DNA from: Hyalella azteca
Taxonomy: Eukaryota; Arthropoda; Malacostraca; Amphipoda; Hyalellidae
Reading direction: 5' to 3'
Length of the DNA stretch: 64,000 nt
Assembly: GCF_000764305.2 (NCBI RefSeq)
Contig: NW_025941620.1
Span: 62,001 to 126,000 of the forward strand
The notes under the pieces were generated by a model. That model saw only the letters and a list, made by a program, of their open reading frames with translations, made no database searches and was not told the DNA's origin. Both the position numbers and the translations under genes were made by a program. Below are positions 54,906 through 64,000 of the stretch, piece after piece (the stretch's first letter is position 1; the number at the start of each line of letters is the position of its first letter).

Positions 54906-55455
54906 TAAAACCGCTGCAAGCAAAAGAGGATTAAATGCATGTGCGGGTGCGGCTTAATAAGAACTGCTGTGGACGAAAGAGAATCAAATGCAGGTGCATA
55001 TATGGCTTAATTAAAACTGTTATAGACGAAAGAGAACCAAACGCTAGTGAATGTCTGGCTTAATTAAAATTATTATAGACAAAAGAGAACCAAACGCTAG
55101 TGCGTGTCTGGCTTAATTAAAATTATTATAGACAAAAGAGAACCAAATGCAGGTGCAAATATGGCTAAATTAAAACTGTTATAGACGAAAGAGAACCAAT
55201 TCCTAGTGCGTGTCTGGCTTAATTAAAATTATTATAGACAAAATAGAACCAAATGCAGGTGCATATATGGCTTAATTAAAACTGTTATAGACGAAAGAGA
55301 ACCAAACGCTAGTGCGTGTCTGGCTTAATTAAAATTATTATAGACAAAAGAGAACCAAATGCAGGTGCAAATATGGCCTAAATTAAAACTGGTATAGACA
55401 AAAGAGAACCAAATGCAGGTGCAAATATGGCTTAATTAAAACTGTTATAAAGGTC
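54906..55455. repeat. 53-bp minisatellite with two interleaved unit types
   Basis: About ten units share AGACAAAAGAGAACCAAA and GGCTTAATTAAAA. Type A has CGCTAGTGCGTGTCT and AATTATTAT. Type B has TGCAGGTGCAAATAT and ACTGTTAT. Types alternate in runs, a higher-order arrangement. Units at the left edge are more diverged. Confidence 0.9.
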
Positions 55456-55964
55456 AACGATTAAATCACAACTGTCGTTTGTGAAGCGTTGGCAGGAGTT
55501 GACCTAAAGCGGGGAATCAAAGGGCAAAACCTCAACCTTGAGCCGGCCATGCGAACTTTGTTTTTTAGGGCGTTATTGTTTTTATAAATCTGCTATTCAC
55601 TTTGAATTGTTTACTTAAAACCGGCATATAAGATTTTGGTTTTTAATACCGGTGACTTGCAGTAATACCAATTAGCACAATGTCGTAATAAAAAAATATA
55701 TACAATTACGATTTGAGCGTTTGTCAGCATATCACATGTAGTGATCATTGCGCAAGACCGACCATATGAATGACATCAGCCAAACCATAAGGTTAAATTC
55801 AGACAAATAATAATTATGACGGCAGTACAGTCATGAATAATATGAATATGATATGACATGAATAATATGAATAATATGTAATATGATTATGACGTTAGAC
55901 CAGCCACGTCAACATCGTAGAGCTCGTCATGATAATTTCATGGACAATGCACGACAACATCGTG
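55456..55964. other. Intergenic DNA, no gene seen
   Basis: GAATAATATGA simple repeats at 55834-55890. No gene. Confidence 0.4.
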
Positions 55965-56165
55965 CATCGTAAAACGGACCACGATAAATCGTAAGACGGA
56001 TCACGATAAATCGTAAGACGGACCACGATAAATCGTAAGACGGACCACGATAAATTGTAAGACGGACCACGATAAATCGTAAGACGGACCACGATAAATT
56101 GTAAGACGGACCACGATAAATCGTAAGACGGACCACAATAAATCGTAAGACGGACTACGATAACA
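55965..56165. repeat. 22-bp minisatellite, about nine units
   Basis: Units GACGGACCACGATAAATCGT-AA with rare variants (ATTGTAA, CACAATAAA). The unit contains the inverted pair ACGAT and ATCGT. Confidence 0.95.
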
Positions 56166-56510
56166 TCGTGGGACGGCGTAATTAGGTCACAATACGGCGC
56201 GACTAACCTACGATTACGATTCTGATATACGAAAAGAAGGCTATTTGTTAAAGATATTAAAATCAAAATAAAAAATGCATACTGAATTTACTTAAAAAGG
56301 GCATTACTTTCTCTAAAATTTTGAGCTAAAATAATGTGGGTTTTGGCTATTTTGCGTTTTAAAAATATTAAAATCAAAATTAAAATACATGATGAATTTT
56401 CATAAAAACGGCATTATATTCTCTAAAATAAATATAATTTGTAGAGAAATAAAAAATTTCTTTATAAAACTAAGAGGCTAGCATAAAACGCTCCCCTCGT
56501 TCAGTTTTTT
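56166..56510. other. AT-rich DNA with an internal duplication
   Basis: ATATTAAAATCAAAATAAAA and ATATTAAAATCAAAATTAAA start two related about 115-bp stretches (56250 and 56366), each with GGCATTA and TCTCTAAAAT. No gene. Confidence 0.5.
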
Positions 56511-57050
56511 TTCTTGTTCCATCCTGCCACTCCTTCATTTTCCTGTCATATTTCCTTGTATTTTCACCACCCCCTTCATCGTTTCTCTTTTTCGTTACTT
56601 ATCCTCGCTACGTTATTTCCGTCGTTTTCCATCCCTCACTTTTTCTCCTTTTCACCCGTTTATTCTATTCTCTCCCCTTCTTTCAACCCTCTTTCTCGCT
56701 TTCTTTCCTCTTTCAACCTCTCTCACCTCTTCTCCTCTGCCTTTTCTCTTTCCCTCTGCCTCTTCTCTTTCCCTCTGGCTCTTCTCTTTCCCTCTGCCTC
56801 TTCTCTTTTCCTCTGCCTCTTCTCTTTTAATCTGCCTCTTCTCTTTCCCTCTGCCTCTTCTCTTTTCTCCGTTCTCTACTCTACCCACCCTCTCCAATTT
56901 CAGACCCATTTTCCCGTCCCTATCCTCGTTTCTTCTCATTTTCCTCTTTCCCTCCCCCTCTCCCCTCTTTCTCCCTCCCTTCCCTCTTTCCCCCGTTCAC
57001 TCTTTTTCCCCTCTTTTTTCCCCTCTTCTCCACTCGCAGCCCTGACCCAC
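56511..57050. repeat. Long polypyrimidine tract with 19-bp subrepeat
   Basis: The plus strand is overwhelmingly C and T for about 540 bp. From about 56740 to 56865, units TTTCCCTCTGCCTCTTCTC repeat six to seven times. The 252-codon plus-strand frame (Ser/Phe/Pro/Leu-rich) and the purine-side frames follow from base composition and are not called as genes. Confidence 0.9.
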
Positions 57051-57117
57051 TTTCCCTGCGTAACAGAAAAACGAGAACCCGAGACGCAACGCTGCAGTGA
57101 CGCCAGCGGTTGCCTTG

Positions 57118-57250
57118 TAACGCTGCACGCTGCATGCTGCACGCTGCATGCTGCACGCTACGTGCTGCACGCTACGTGCTGCACGCTACATGCTGCACGC
57201 TGCACGCTACGTGCTGCACACTGCATGCGGCACGATCCATACTGCATGCA
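57118..57250. repeat. 8/16-bp GCTGCACGCT-type tandem
   Basis: GCTGCACGCTACGTGCTGCA and GCATGCTGCACGCTGC variants repeat for about 130 bp. Units are near-palindromic (TGCATGCA-like). Confidence 0.88.
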
Positions 57251-57489
57251 GCTTCAATATACTGCAGGCTAGCATGAGGCTAGCAGTTGTTTGTTATCTT
57301 CCATTAAGAATGTATTTTCAATGTATTTTCATCGTATTTCCATTCGCATTTTCAACGACAAGTTCTCCGTACGCTTCATAATTAGCATGCGTTCAATATA
57401 ACAATAAAATGTAATAATGTCGTAAACGTTATGAAAGATTATGATTAGGTTATGAAAGGATTTATTAATATGAAGATAACACACTCGAC
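57251..57489. other. Intergenic DNA, no gene seen
   Basis: No recognised feature. Confidence 0.35.
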
Positions 57490-57640
57490 CATGACACAGT
57501 GACACATCGTAACGTCACGCTGGAGCCGTGACCACGAAGTGAGAAAGTCACGGCAACGTGACGCGGCCGTGACAACGTCACACTGCCCGGAAGCTGTTAC
57601 ACTCACGGCATTGTCACGGCAAGACAATCACGGCGAGGCC
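57490..57640. repeat. GTCACG-rich irregular tract
   Basis: CGTGAC, GTCACG and CACGGC recur about fifteen times in both orientations with irregular spacing. Not a clean array. Confidence 0.6.
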
Positions 57641-57881
57641 AGCCTGACTTTTACAGCTTGACTTCAGTGCTATTCAAATGTTAAGTCAGTTTCAACTTAA
57701 ATTTGAGTCTAAGTTCGAACAATGCTCTGTTTTTCATCCATTTTCACTATATTTCTCAAGCAGAAATGGTAATGATTTTTTAGATTATTTGACATCTTTT
57801 TCGAGTATGTGAAAAATTATTCTTGTTCAATACAAGTGCACGTTCTCTAAAATGGGGTAAATTAATTTATTTTGTTTTCAG
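57641..57881. other. AT-rich DNA, no gene seen
   Basis: No recognised feature. It would be intronic if the next entry is an exon. Confidence 0.35.
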
Positions 57882-57958
57882 ATAAAATCGCTCCAATTAA
57901 AGGAATTTGCGATGGAAACGACGCCTGTATTCCTATACAAGTGACGATGCTAACTTGA
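57882..57958 (+). CDS. Possible terminal exon of an extracellular protein
   Basis: A strong acceptor-like TTATTTTGTTTTCAG is followed by two bases, then KIAPIKGICDGNDACIPIQV, TMLT and a TGA. The two cysteines and polar loop look like a secreted module. It is only 24 codons, and a second frame is open almost as long. No upstream exon identified. Confidence 0.25.
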
Positions 57959-58054
57959 TAAAAAATAATTTTTATTGAACTGACAGCTATAAAATAAGTA
58001 TCTAATTGCAGGTATAAAGGAGTAGCCTAATTGCAGGTATGAAATAAGGTGAGA
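57959..58054. other. Short flank
   Basis: TAATTGCAGGTAT(A/G)AA occurs twice about 28 bp apart. Nothing else. Confidence 0.4.
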
Positions 58055-58150
58055 ACCAAAACAATTCGTATCAGTGCTACATATATACAGAAACTGTGTC
58101 ACTATTTGAACAAAACGACCCATTCTTCTTCTTTTTTGAGTGATAATGTC
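58055..58150 (-). mobile_element. Family 4 MITE-like repeat, copy g (half)
   Basis: GTATCAGTGCTACATATATA, CAGAAACTGTGTCACTATTT and GAACAAAACGACCCATTCTT give the terminal half of the family, reversed. Confidence 0.55.
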
Positions 58151-58344
58151 CCCATGTTACCTAAAATATATTTCGTTTTTACAGTGACTTAATTCATAGG
58201 AAAATTTTTGCCAGTGCTATTATCAGTTGTTAGGTCGTTGATATCGCAGCACACAGCAATGTTGAATTAAAAACCCATCAACATATTAGGTAATATGAAA
58301 AATTTTGTAAGTGATGAAAACATGAGCAACAATTAATGCTGTAC
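58151..58344. other. AT-rich DNA
   Basis: No recognised feature. Confidence 0.35.
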
Positions 58345-58445
58345 ACCATGTAACATATTGTTGTAACAACATGTAACATGTTATTTTAACAACATGCAAC
58401 ATGTTAATATAACAACATGTAACATGTTGTTGTTACTGCAACATG
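58345..58445. repeat. Palindromic AACATGTAACATGTT tandem
   Basis: AACATGTAACATGTTGTTGT-type units of about 29 bp repeat three to four times. AACATGT and its complement alternate, so the region folds extensively. Confidence 0.85.
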
Positions 58446-58649
58446 CAAACATGAGACAATGTGACGCTAGCTTTCCACAACTTTCCTCTCTTCAAGCAAC
58501 TTTCTTTCCCAGGCATTCAGTGAACTTCCTGATGCAAGCATTTCTTAACCTCATTTATAATACGCAATGGAAAATGATTGGCTTCACACATAAAAATTAA
58601 TGAGTCGAAAATTACAAAAGAGAAACACTTTCTCAAGCAAAGCGCGTGC

Positions 58650-58715
58650 ACGGAGCGGGCGTAGCGCTGATATACCCTTTTGACGGGGAAAAACTGGGTC
58701 AGGATGACCCGAATA
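58650..58715 (+). mobile_element. Family 4 MITE-like repeat, copy h (half)
   Basis: GTAGCGCTGATATACCCTTT, then GGGGAAAAACTGGGTCAGGA and TGACCCG. Central half of the family. Confidence 0.5.
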
Positions 58716-58892
58716 AAGTTTAAAAAGTACATCGATATATGGACAAAGTTTCACTTATTTCTTTGATTGTTGCATTACCTCGACCGACCGTAAGCACTTA
58801 TTTTAGTTGATATTTTTAATATGGTTATTATGTGTTCTAGTAACGCGCGCACTCTAGAGGCACGATGCATTCAGAAAAATGTATGGGCTATA

Positions 58893-59148
58893 TTGTCTAA
58901 ATAGTGACACAGTTTTAATTCGTAGCACTGATAAGCCTTTTTACTGTAACCGGGCAAACTGGATCAGAATAGTAGTGGGATTTTTCTTCAATTAAAGAGT
59001 ATCCAGTAAATCTTGAAGAATAGTAGTGGGGTTTTTCTTCAATTAAAAAATATCCAGTAAATCATGAAGAAGAGAAGAAGAATGACCCACACAAGAGTCG
59101 AGAGTGCATCATTATTTGGACAAAGACTCCTCTTTTTATTGAGTGTGC
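58893..59148 (+). mobile_element. Family 4 MITE-like repeat, copy i, with internal duplication
   Basis: Left part: TTGTCTAAATAGTGACACAG, GTAGCACTGATAAGCC and GGGCAAACTGGATCAGAAT. Right part: AATGACCCACACAAGAGTCG, AGTGCATCATTATTTGGACA. A 51-bp tandem duplication (58968-59069, starting GAATAGTAGTGGGATTTTTC) sits between the halves. Confidence 0.65.
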
Positions 59149-59546
59149 AAGGATAATGTGAATATCTGAGGTGTGACTGTGTTGAACTAAAATCATATCA
59201 TCATATGCGCTAACATTTGAGGAATAAAAACAAATGGTACGGAATTTCAGTCAAGGAAAGTACGTTACCCTATTAATTACCATTAGTATTGCATGATAAA
59301 TCAACATGGATTTAGAAATATGACCAATGAATGATCAAACTATCACAATACATGACCTAATTCATTAACAACATACAACTTTCACAATTCCTTACCTAAC
59401 TTATCAAAACATACAACTTTTTCATGCACATGGAAATTCACACGAACAATTCTCGCGCAACACGTTGCAGACGTGTTGGCTTTGCCGGCTAGAAAACACG
59501 CATTTTCTCTCGCCTCGCCGCAACTGTGGCAACGACGAGCGACAAA
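59149..59546. other. AT-rich DNA, no gene seen
   Basis: No recognised feature. Confidence 0.4.
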
Positions 59547-59661
59547 CCAGGGCTAAGTGAACGTAAGTACTTACGTTCTATTTTCTTGTCTATGATTGGT
59601 GGATTTTGCTTGAAAGGCCGTCAATGATTGGCTGATGAACTTACGATCTGTTAACTTTTTT
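59547..59661 (+). mobile_element. Family 3 MITE, forward copy of an inverted pair
   Basis: GGCTAAGTGAACGTAAGTAC, TTGTCTATGATTGGTGGATT, TTGCTTGAAAGGCCGTCAAT, ending TTTTTTTGAAAGTATAAGCC. It matches the interior of 2963-3130 closely. The left GGGGCC terminus is missing. Confidence 0.75.
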
Positions 59662-59822
59662 TGAAAGTATAAGCCAGAGGGCCTATACTTTCGAAAAAAG
59701 TTAAGAGATCGTAAATTTATCAGCCAATCATTGACGGCCTCTGAAGCAAAATCCACCAATCATAGACAAGAAAATAGAGCGTAAGTACTTACGTTCACTT
59801 AGCGAATTTTGAAAGTATGGCC
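59662..59822 (-). mobile_element. Family 3 MITE, reverse copy of an inverted pair
   Basis: GGCCTATACTTTCGAAAAAA, GCCAATCATTGACGGCCTCT, CCACCAATCATAGACAAGAA, GTAAGTACTTACGTTCACTT, ending TTTTGAAAGTATGGCC. Facing the forward copy, it makes a potential stem of over 100 bp. Confidence 0.78.
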
Positions 59823-60574
59823 AGCCTAGTAGTTTTCGTCACTGTTATCGCTTCCTCGTCGCCACGACGCTTTCCAAATGTTGATTACTGTTGGAATGTG
59901 ACGTGATGAGACCATGACGTGTGAGAGTGACGTGTTAGAGTGGTGATATACTTATGCGTAGTTGCATACTTTACACCCTTTATACGTAATTATACGTAAC
60001 ACTTAATTTTTTACGTTGTAATACCCAAACTCTTGCATACCCTTCATAAATATATACAATACTGTCAAACCTGTAATATCGACAAAAAGTATGAATATAG
60101 TGGTATTAGAAAAAGAGCATGAAATAATTAACACAATAAAGCATAATTTCTTGAAGGGATAGCTAGATTTCTTATGTTTCCACTTATAATTGTGTTGTGG
60201 CTGAACCGCAAGCCGAAGCCTTGCATGAAATAACCAGACAACCGAATAACTTTGGAAGCACCAATAGTTTATATATATTTACTGACTTATATTTAAATAT
60301 AGGAATACGTTTTAGTTATAGTAAAATTACAAAGGTTTAGTAAATAAGTTATGGTGTGTATGTAGCTTCAAGTAGGATTCAGAGGATACAGCACCCAAAA
60401 CTAGATAAATAATATAACTCTCGGTGGACCTCTATTTAACAATACTTATTATTTCATCTCTTAATTCTAATTAGCACTTCATATCGCTTTAGAAAGTATC
60501 ACTATTACATTACCTTATCTTCATATATTCACAGTAACGGCAGTTTGGGCTAAATCCTCCTCAGAATAACCTCC
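59823..60574. other. AT-rich DNA, no gene seen
   Basis: No recognised feature. Confidence 0.4.
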
Positions 60575-60838
60575 TTACCCTCAGCCCACGTACATGATCC
60601 CCCTCACATACCCTCGCCCTCGTCACAATCTCTGTACCCTCACTGCATCATTATGACCCCTGCATATTACCTCTTTCCTGCCTCAGCGGAATATCCTCCC
60701 CTCACTCTCCCCTCAACTCCCCTCCCCTCACCTTCCTTCACCTCCCCACCCTCACATTCTCTCACCTTCTTTCACCTCCCCTCACCTCCCCTCGCGTCCC
60801 CTCACCTACCCTCTCCTCCCCTCACATCGCCCCACAAA
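60575..60838. repeat. C/T-rich CCCCTCACCT tract
   Basis: Irregular repeats of CTCCCCTCACCT type dominate the plus strand, giving a second polypyrimidine tract. Open frames across it are compositional. Confidence 0.85.
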
Positions 60839-60974
60839 GCCCCCCATGTAACGTCGCCAGGGAAACTTCAGCAGCACAAGTGGGTCGAATTTCACACTTT
60901 CTTCCCGGTGCGTCGCGTGGAATTTCTTCCGTCTAACCTCAATCTGCAGTTGGCGGCTAAGTCGATTGTCTCTC
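60839..60974. other. Short GC-richer unique stretch
   Basis: A frame leads from the C/T tract through GKLQQHKWVEFHTFFPVRRV. No domain, so not called. Confidence 0.3.
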
Positions 60975-61140
60975 CTGGTGCAATCACTGCGACATACGGT
61001 AACGCTTGCATGCAATCATTGCTTCTCCCGTGCAATCACGGCGACATACGGTAACGCTTGCATGCAATCATTGCTCCTACCGAGCAATCACTGCGACATA
61101 CGGTAACGCTTGCATGCAATCATTGCTTCTCTCGTAGCCG
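60975..61140. repeat. About 51-bp minisatellite, three units
   Basis: Units GCGACATACGGTAACGCTTG followed by CATGCAATCATTGCTTCTCC and GTGCAATCAC. Confidence 0.9.
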
Positions 61141-61599
61141 CGTGATTGCATTCACGATCTGTTTTTCTTAAACTTGAATATTTTCATAATATTGAAAGAA
61201 CCGCTTTACGTTCATTTTTATGTTCAAATAATTAGTGGAATAAATTCTAGATTCATATATAATTTAAAACTGTTTAATCCAAGTATTAATTATATTTGTT
61301 TATTTTCAATGTTTATAACATTTGTATTTTGGATTATATTACATATTACATGAAAACGAAAAGTCTATATTTCATTTTCATATTAAGAAATTAGATAGCT
61401 TATTATAAAATAAACTAAGGTTCTTTATAATAATTCGAACTTAGAACATTAGCTTCTCATGTCCTACAGCTCGACCCTTCTTATGTATTTTAATCAACTC
61501 CTGCGTATTGCATACCTAACTATTTCTTAACCAGAATACCGCGACATCGTGGGCTTACGTTGGTGCCCTAGTCACGTCAAGACTCAGAAGGTCAGGGCA
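61141..61599. other. AT-rich DNA, no gene seen
   Basis: No recognised feature. Confidence 0.4.
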
Positions 61600-62065
61600 T
61601 CTTTCCGTTAGATTTAGAAACTTTAGAAATCTACGATCAAAATTTGTATTATTGGACGTTTTCTCGGAGAAGAAATGATTTTATTATATAACACAAAACG
61701 TTCGAATGACACTAAAATTTACATTCGAAATTTGTATCAACGGGCGATTGCTGGAAAAGAAAATGATAATTAAAGATGGTACCGACAATTAAAAATCTGC
61801 GTTTAAAATTTATATTAGTAAACGTTTTGACACAGAGAAATTCATATTAAATGCACGCAACATATTGATGGCACATGTATGGTATGTATTATTGGGAATT
61901 TTCTCTGGAAAAGAAATACTAGTAAAACAACACACGTGTGAATGGCTCCGAAAATTAGAAATTTGCGTTCAAAAATTTTCTTTCAAGAAGAGTTTTCTTC
62001 GAGTAGAAAACGTATATAAAATTACACACAACGTGTTGATAGCATCGAAATTTTGGTTAGAATTC
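61600..62065. repeat. Degenerate ~95-105-bp tandem, about four units
   Basis: Phrases AAATTTGTATTATTGGACGT, TCTCGGAGAAGAAATGATTT and CACAAAACGTTCGAATGACA recur with drift (TGTATCAACGGGCGATTGCT; TGTATTATTGGGAATTTTCT). An old decayed array. A plus-strand frame at 61865-62134 runs through it and is not supported. Confidence 0.6.
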
Positions 62066-62424
62066 AAAGACACTTTGAGTATCTGTACAGAACACAACTC
62101 GTCATCACCACAAATCAACAAGAAAATGAATTAGTTCACTTGTTTGCTGTTTCAAAAATAGTAATTTCTTCGAAAACAGTAATTTTTGGATAAACAGCAA
62201 TTTTCGGAACAATAAAATTTTTTTAAAAGTGATATTTTGAGAAATGATCATTTTAAAAAAGTATTTTTTTTTAAATAGTCATTTTTTAAGAAGAACATAT
62301 TTTTTCATAACAATTTTTCGACAAATATTAATTTTTTTATCAAAGCAAATTTTTCGATCATTAAGCAAATGAATCAATTTATTTTCTCGTCGATTTGCGG
62401 TATGACCTTGTCATTTTGCATATT
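62066..62424. other. AT-rich, T-run phrases, no gene
   Basis: TAATTTTTGGA/CAATTTTCGGA-type phrases recur irregularly at 62155-62360. No gene. Confidence 0.45.
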
Positions 62425-62530
62425 ATAAAGTTCTGGATATAAAATAGTACTTCGCTATTCTGGATATAAAATATTACTCTATTATTCTGGATATAAAATA
62501 GTACTTTACAATTCTTGATATAAAAAAGTT
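62425..62530. repeat. About 27-bp minisatellite, four units
   Basis: TTCTGGATATAAAATAGTAC followed by a variable TTCGCTA-like end, repeated four times. Confidence 0.88.
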
Positions 62531-63423
62531 ACTTTCCATAGCAGAAACAAGCAATGCAGCTTTGAACTCAGATATTTTTATTTATAAGGGTCATATTCTA
62601 AGCATTGATCTTCAAGCGTTTGCGTTAACAATAGCAAGCAATCATTTCATATAAAATATTGTGTAAGATTTCACGGCTATAACGACTGTTTCCTTTATTT
62701 TATTGTTTTAAATGAGTCCAGGCTTCAATAATTGCTTTAAAATGGGGCTTAACCTAATTCGCGATAGAAACCTGTGAAAATTACCTTCCGTTAACACATA
62801 TTAATAGAAGGATCTAATATTATTAATTGACGTAATTAATATATTATTAACGTATTAATTAAGTAATCGGCCAGAGGAGCTCGACTTGTGCATCAGTGAA
62901 AAAAATGTTCCTCTAAAATTGCAGTTTTAATAAATTGAAATTTTTAGCATGAACTAAATTATGGTTATAGAATACGTAGAGTTATTTTTAAATTGATTTT
63001 AACGTAAACAAGTCATAATTCACTTATTTCTGCGTAATATTCTGGATATGAATAGAAAGCTTCGTCATGTAAATACCCATTCATTCATTGACTACTTTTT
63101 AAAGTTCATCACTCTTCCAATGTTTTTTGACGATTGATTGCCATTTGTTCAGTTCAGATAATTATTATCATTATTTAGTTAAACTAAAACTAAACTAGAA
63201 GGTGTTACATTATATTTTTGTTTGAAATCGAAATAATCTTAATTTTACTTCAAGAACAAAATTTCTCCATTCATGTCCGTCAACTAAACTGGTTTTAGTA
63301 TTAATTAAAAATTAAATCCCAACTCAAACATACAAAAAACTATAATCACTCAATCAATCTCCTGCAAAAAGCAATTCAATGACAACCGAATGTTGGTAGC
63401 ATCATCACTCAGAAGAATAAATG
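62531..63423. other. AT-rich DNA, no gene seen
   Basis: No recognised feature. Confidence 0.4.
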
Positions 63424-63560
63424 GGTCATAGTGTCTAAAAAGTGGCACACTATCTGCGTGTAGCACTGATATGCCCAATTGCCGAGCCAAACTGAGTCAA
63501 GATGACCAACACAAGCGCAAAAGTACATCGCTGTTCGGACAAAATGCCGCTCATATCTCT
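63424..63560 (+). mobile_element. Family 4 MITE-like repeat, copy j (most complete)
   Basis: ATGGGTCATAGTGTCTAAAA, GTGGCACACTATCTGCGTGT, AGCACTGATATGCCC, GAGCCAAACTGAGTCAAGAT, AAGTACATCGCTGTTCGGAC-AAAATG. The first and last blocks are inverted relatives (GGGTCAT..GTCTAAA and TTCGGACAAAATG). Confidence 0.68.
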
Positions 63561-63604
63561 GAGTGAAGATTGTTCATGATTGCAAGCATCCTAAAATTGC
63601 GTAG

Positions 63605-63772
63605 GTTTGGTCGTACGATGCTGCAGTTGCTAAGCGGACTGCTGGCCGCGCTAACCAGTCCGTCCATCACAAAAACTTCTGTAAAAAACATGGCCTGGAG
63701 GTACGGGATGGACTGAAGCCAAGGCTGTACGGCATAAACAAACAGGCTTATCAGGAGTTGCAGCTAATTTGA
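63605..63772 (+). CDS. Possible terminal exon, basic unknown protein
   Basis: After AAAATTGCGTAG, a possible acceptor, a 55-codon frame reads VWSYDAAVAKRTAGRANQSV, HHKNFCKKHGLEVRDGLKPR and LYGINKQAYQELQLI, then TGA at 63770-63772. Composition is convincingly coding-like (basic, few simple runs, GC higher than its surroundings), and the other frames close early. No start codon, so an internal or terminal exon or a gene fragment. It lies 45 bp downstream of a family 4 repeat. No family recognised. Confidence 0.42.
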   Translation, partial: VWSYDAAVAKRTAGRANQSVHHKNFCKKHGLEVRDGLKPRLYGINKQAYQELQLI

Positions 63773-64000
63773 ATTTTAAATATTAAATAAGTCAACGTTT
63801 ATAAAAAAATATTGAATAAGCCATCGATTATAAATAAGTCATAGATTATAAGAAAATAGTAACCTCTTTTTATTTATTTTTGATTACCCGTTTTACTTAT
63901 AAATATCTATTTAACCTGTTTTTAGTTGTAACAAATTGAATACATTTAACATGTTTCGTGACAAAAATTTTTAAAATAATAAACCAGTGAGCAGTAGCTA
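63773..64000. other. AT-rich DNA, no gene seen
   Basis: ATAAGTCA..TTATAA phrases recur loosely at 63785-63850. The window ends without a feature. Confidence 0.4.

Noticed and set aside
56514..57272. 252-codon frame rich in Ser, Phe, Pro and Leu
   Set aside because: It follows directly from a polypyrimidine tract and a tandem repeat. The opposite strand is equally open.
1..64000. tRNA, rRNA or snRNA genes
   Set aside because: I looked for B-box-like GGTTCGA phrases and conserved rRNA blocks and found none with a supporting fold. A tRNA-scan program could still find diverged ones.

Overview
This window looks like intergenic or intronic DNA from the nuclear genome of a metazoan, probably an invertebrate. 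It is visibly AT-rich and has no long intact open reading frames. It contains short segments with splice-like borders, a degraded LINE reverse-transcriptase tail, SINE-like and MITE-like dispersed repeats, and an unusually high number of minisatellites. I cannot name the species. No prokaryotic gene, operon, CRISPR array, tRNA or rRNA was recognised.

Layout. 1-18 kb is mostly unique AT-rich DNA with several MITE-like elements, including a 752-bp TTAA-bounded element at 4.6-5.3 kb. It also holds a possible receptor exon pair on the minus strand (10.1-10.7 kb) and the best coding signal of the window: a minus-strand reading frame of about 2.3 kb (14.15-16.45 kb) broken by frame changes and stops. 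18.7-21.7 kb has an 826-base N gap between two tandem arrays, then a 21-bp minisatellite embedded in a duplicated segment. 22-30 kb holds a LINE relic, a palindrome-rich dispersed element and three minisatellites. 29.9-32.3 kb carries a tandemly duplicated exon-like segment (one copy has a nonsense change) followed by a plausible Cys/His-rich terminal exon. 33-43 kb contains five Tn5 mosaic-end (Nextera mate-pair junction) sequences that are library artefacts, so nearby joins are unreliable. 35-62 kb is dominated by about twenty further minisatellites, polypyrimidine tracts and dispersed repeats. Only small speculative coding exons lie among them (46.4, 57.9 and 63.6 kb).

How parts relate. 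I see no cooperating gene set. The main signals are repeat biology and assembly quality. A dispersed family with inverted ends recurs about ten times. A TTAA-bounded element recurs at the junction of the exon duplication. Tandem arrays coincide repeatedly with single-N joins and adapter remnants. Coding calls are low to moderate confidence because no similarity search was possible. All function statements are inference unless a motif is cited.
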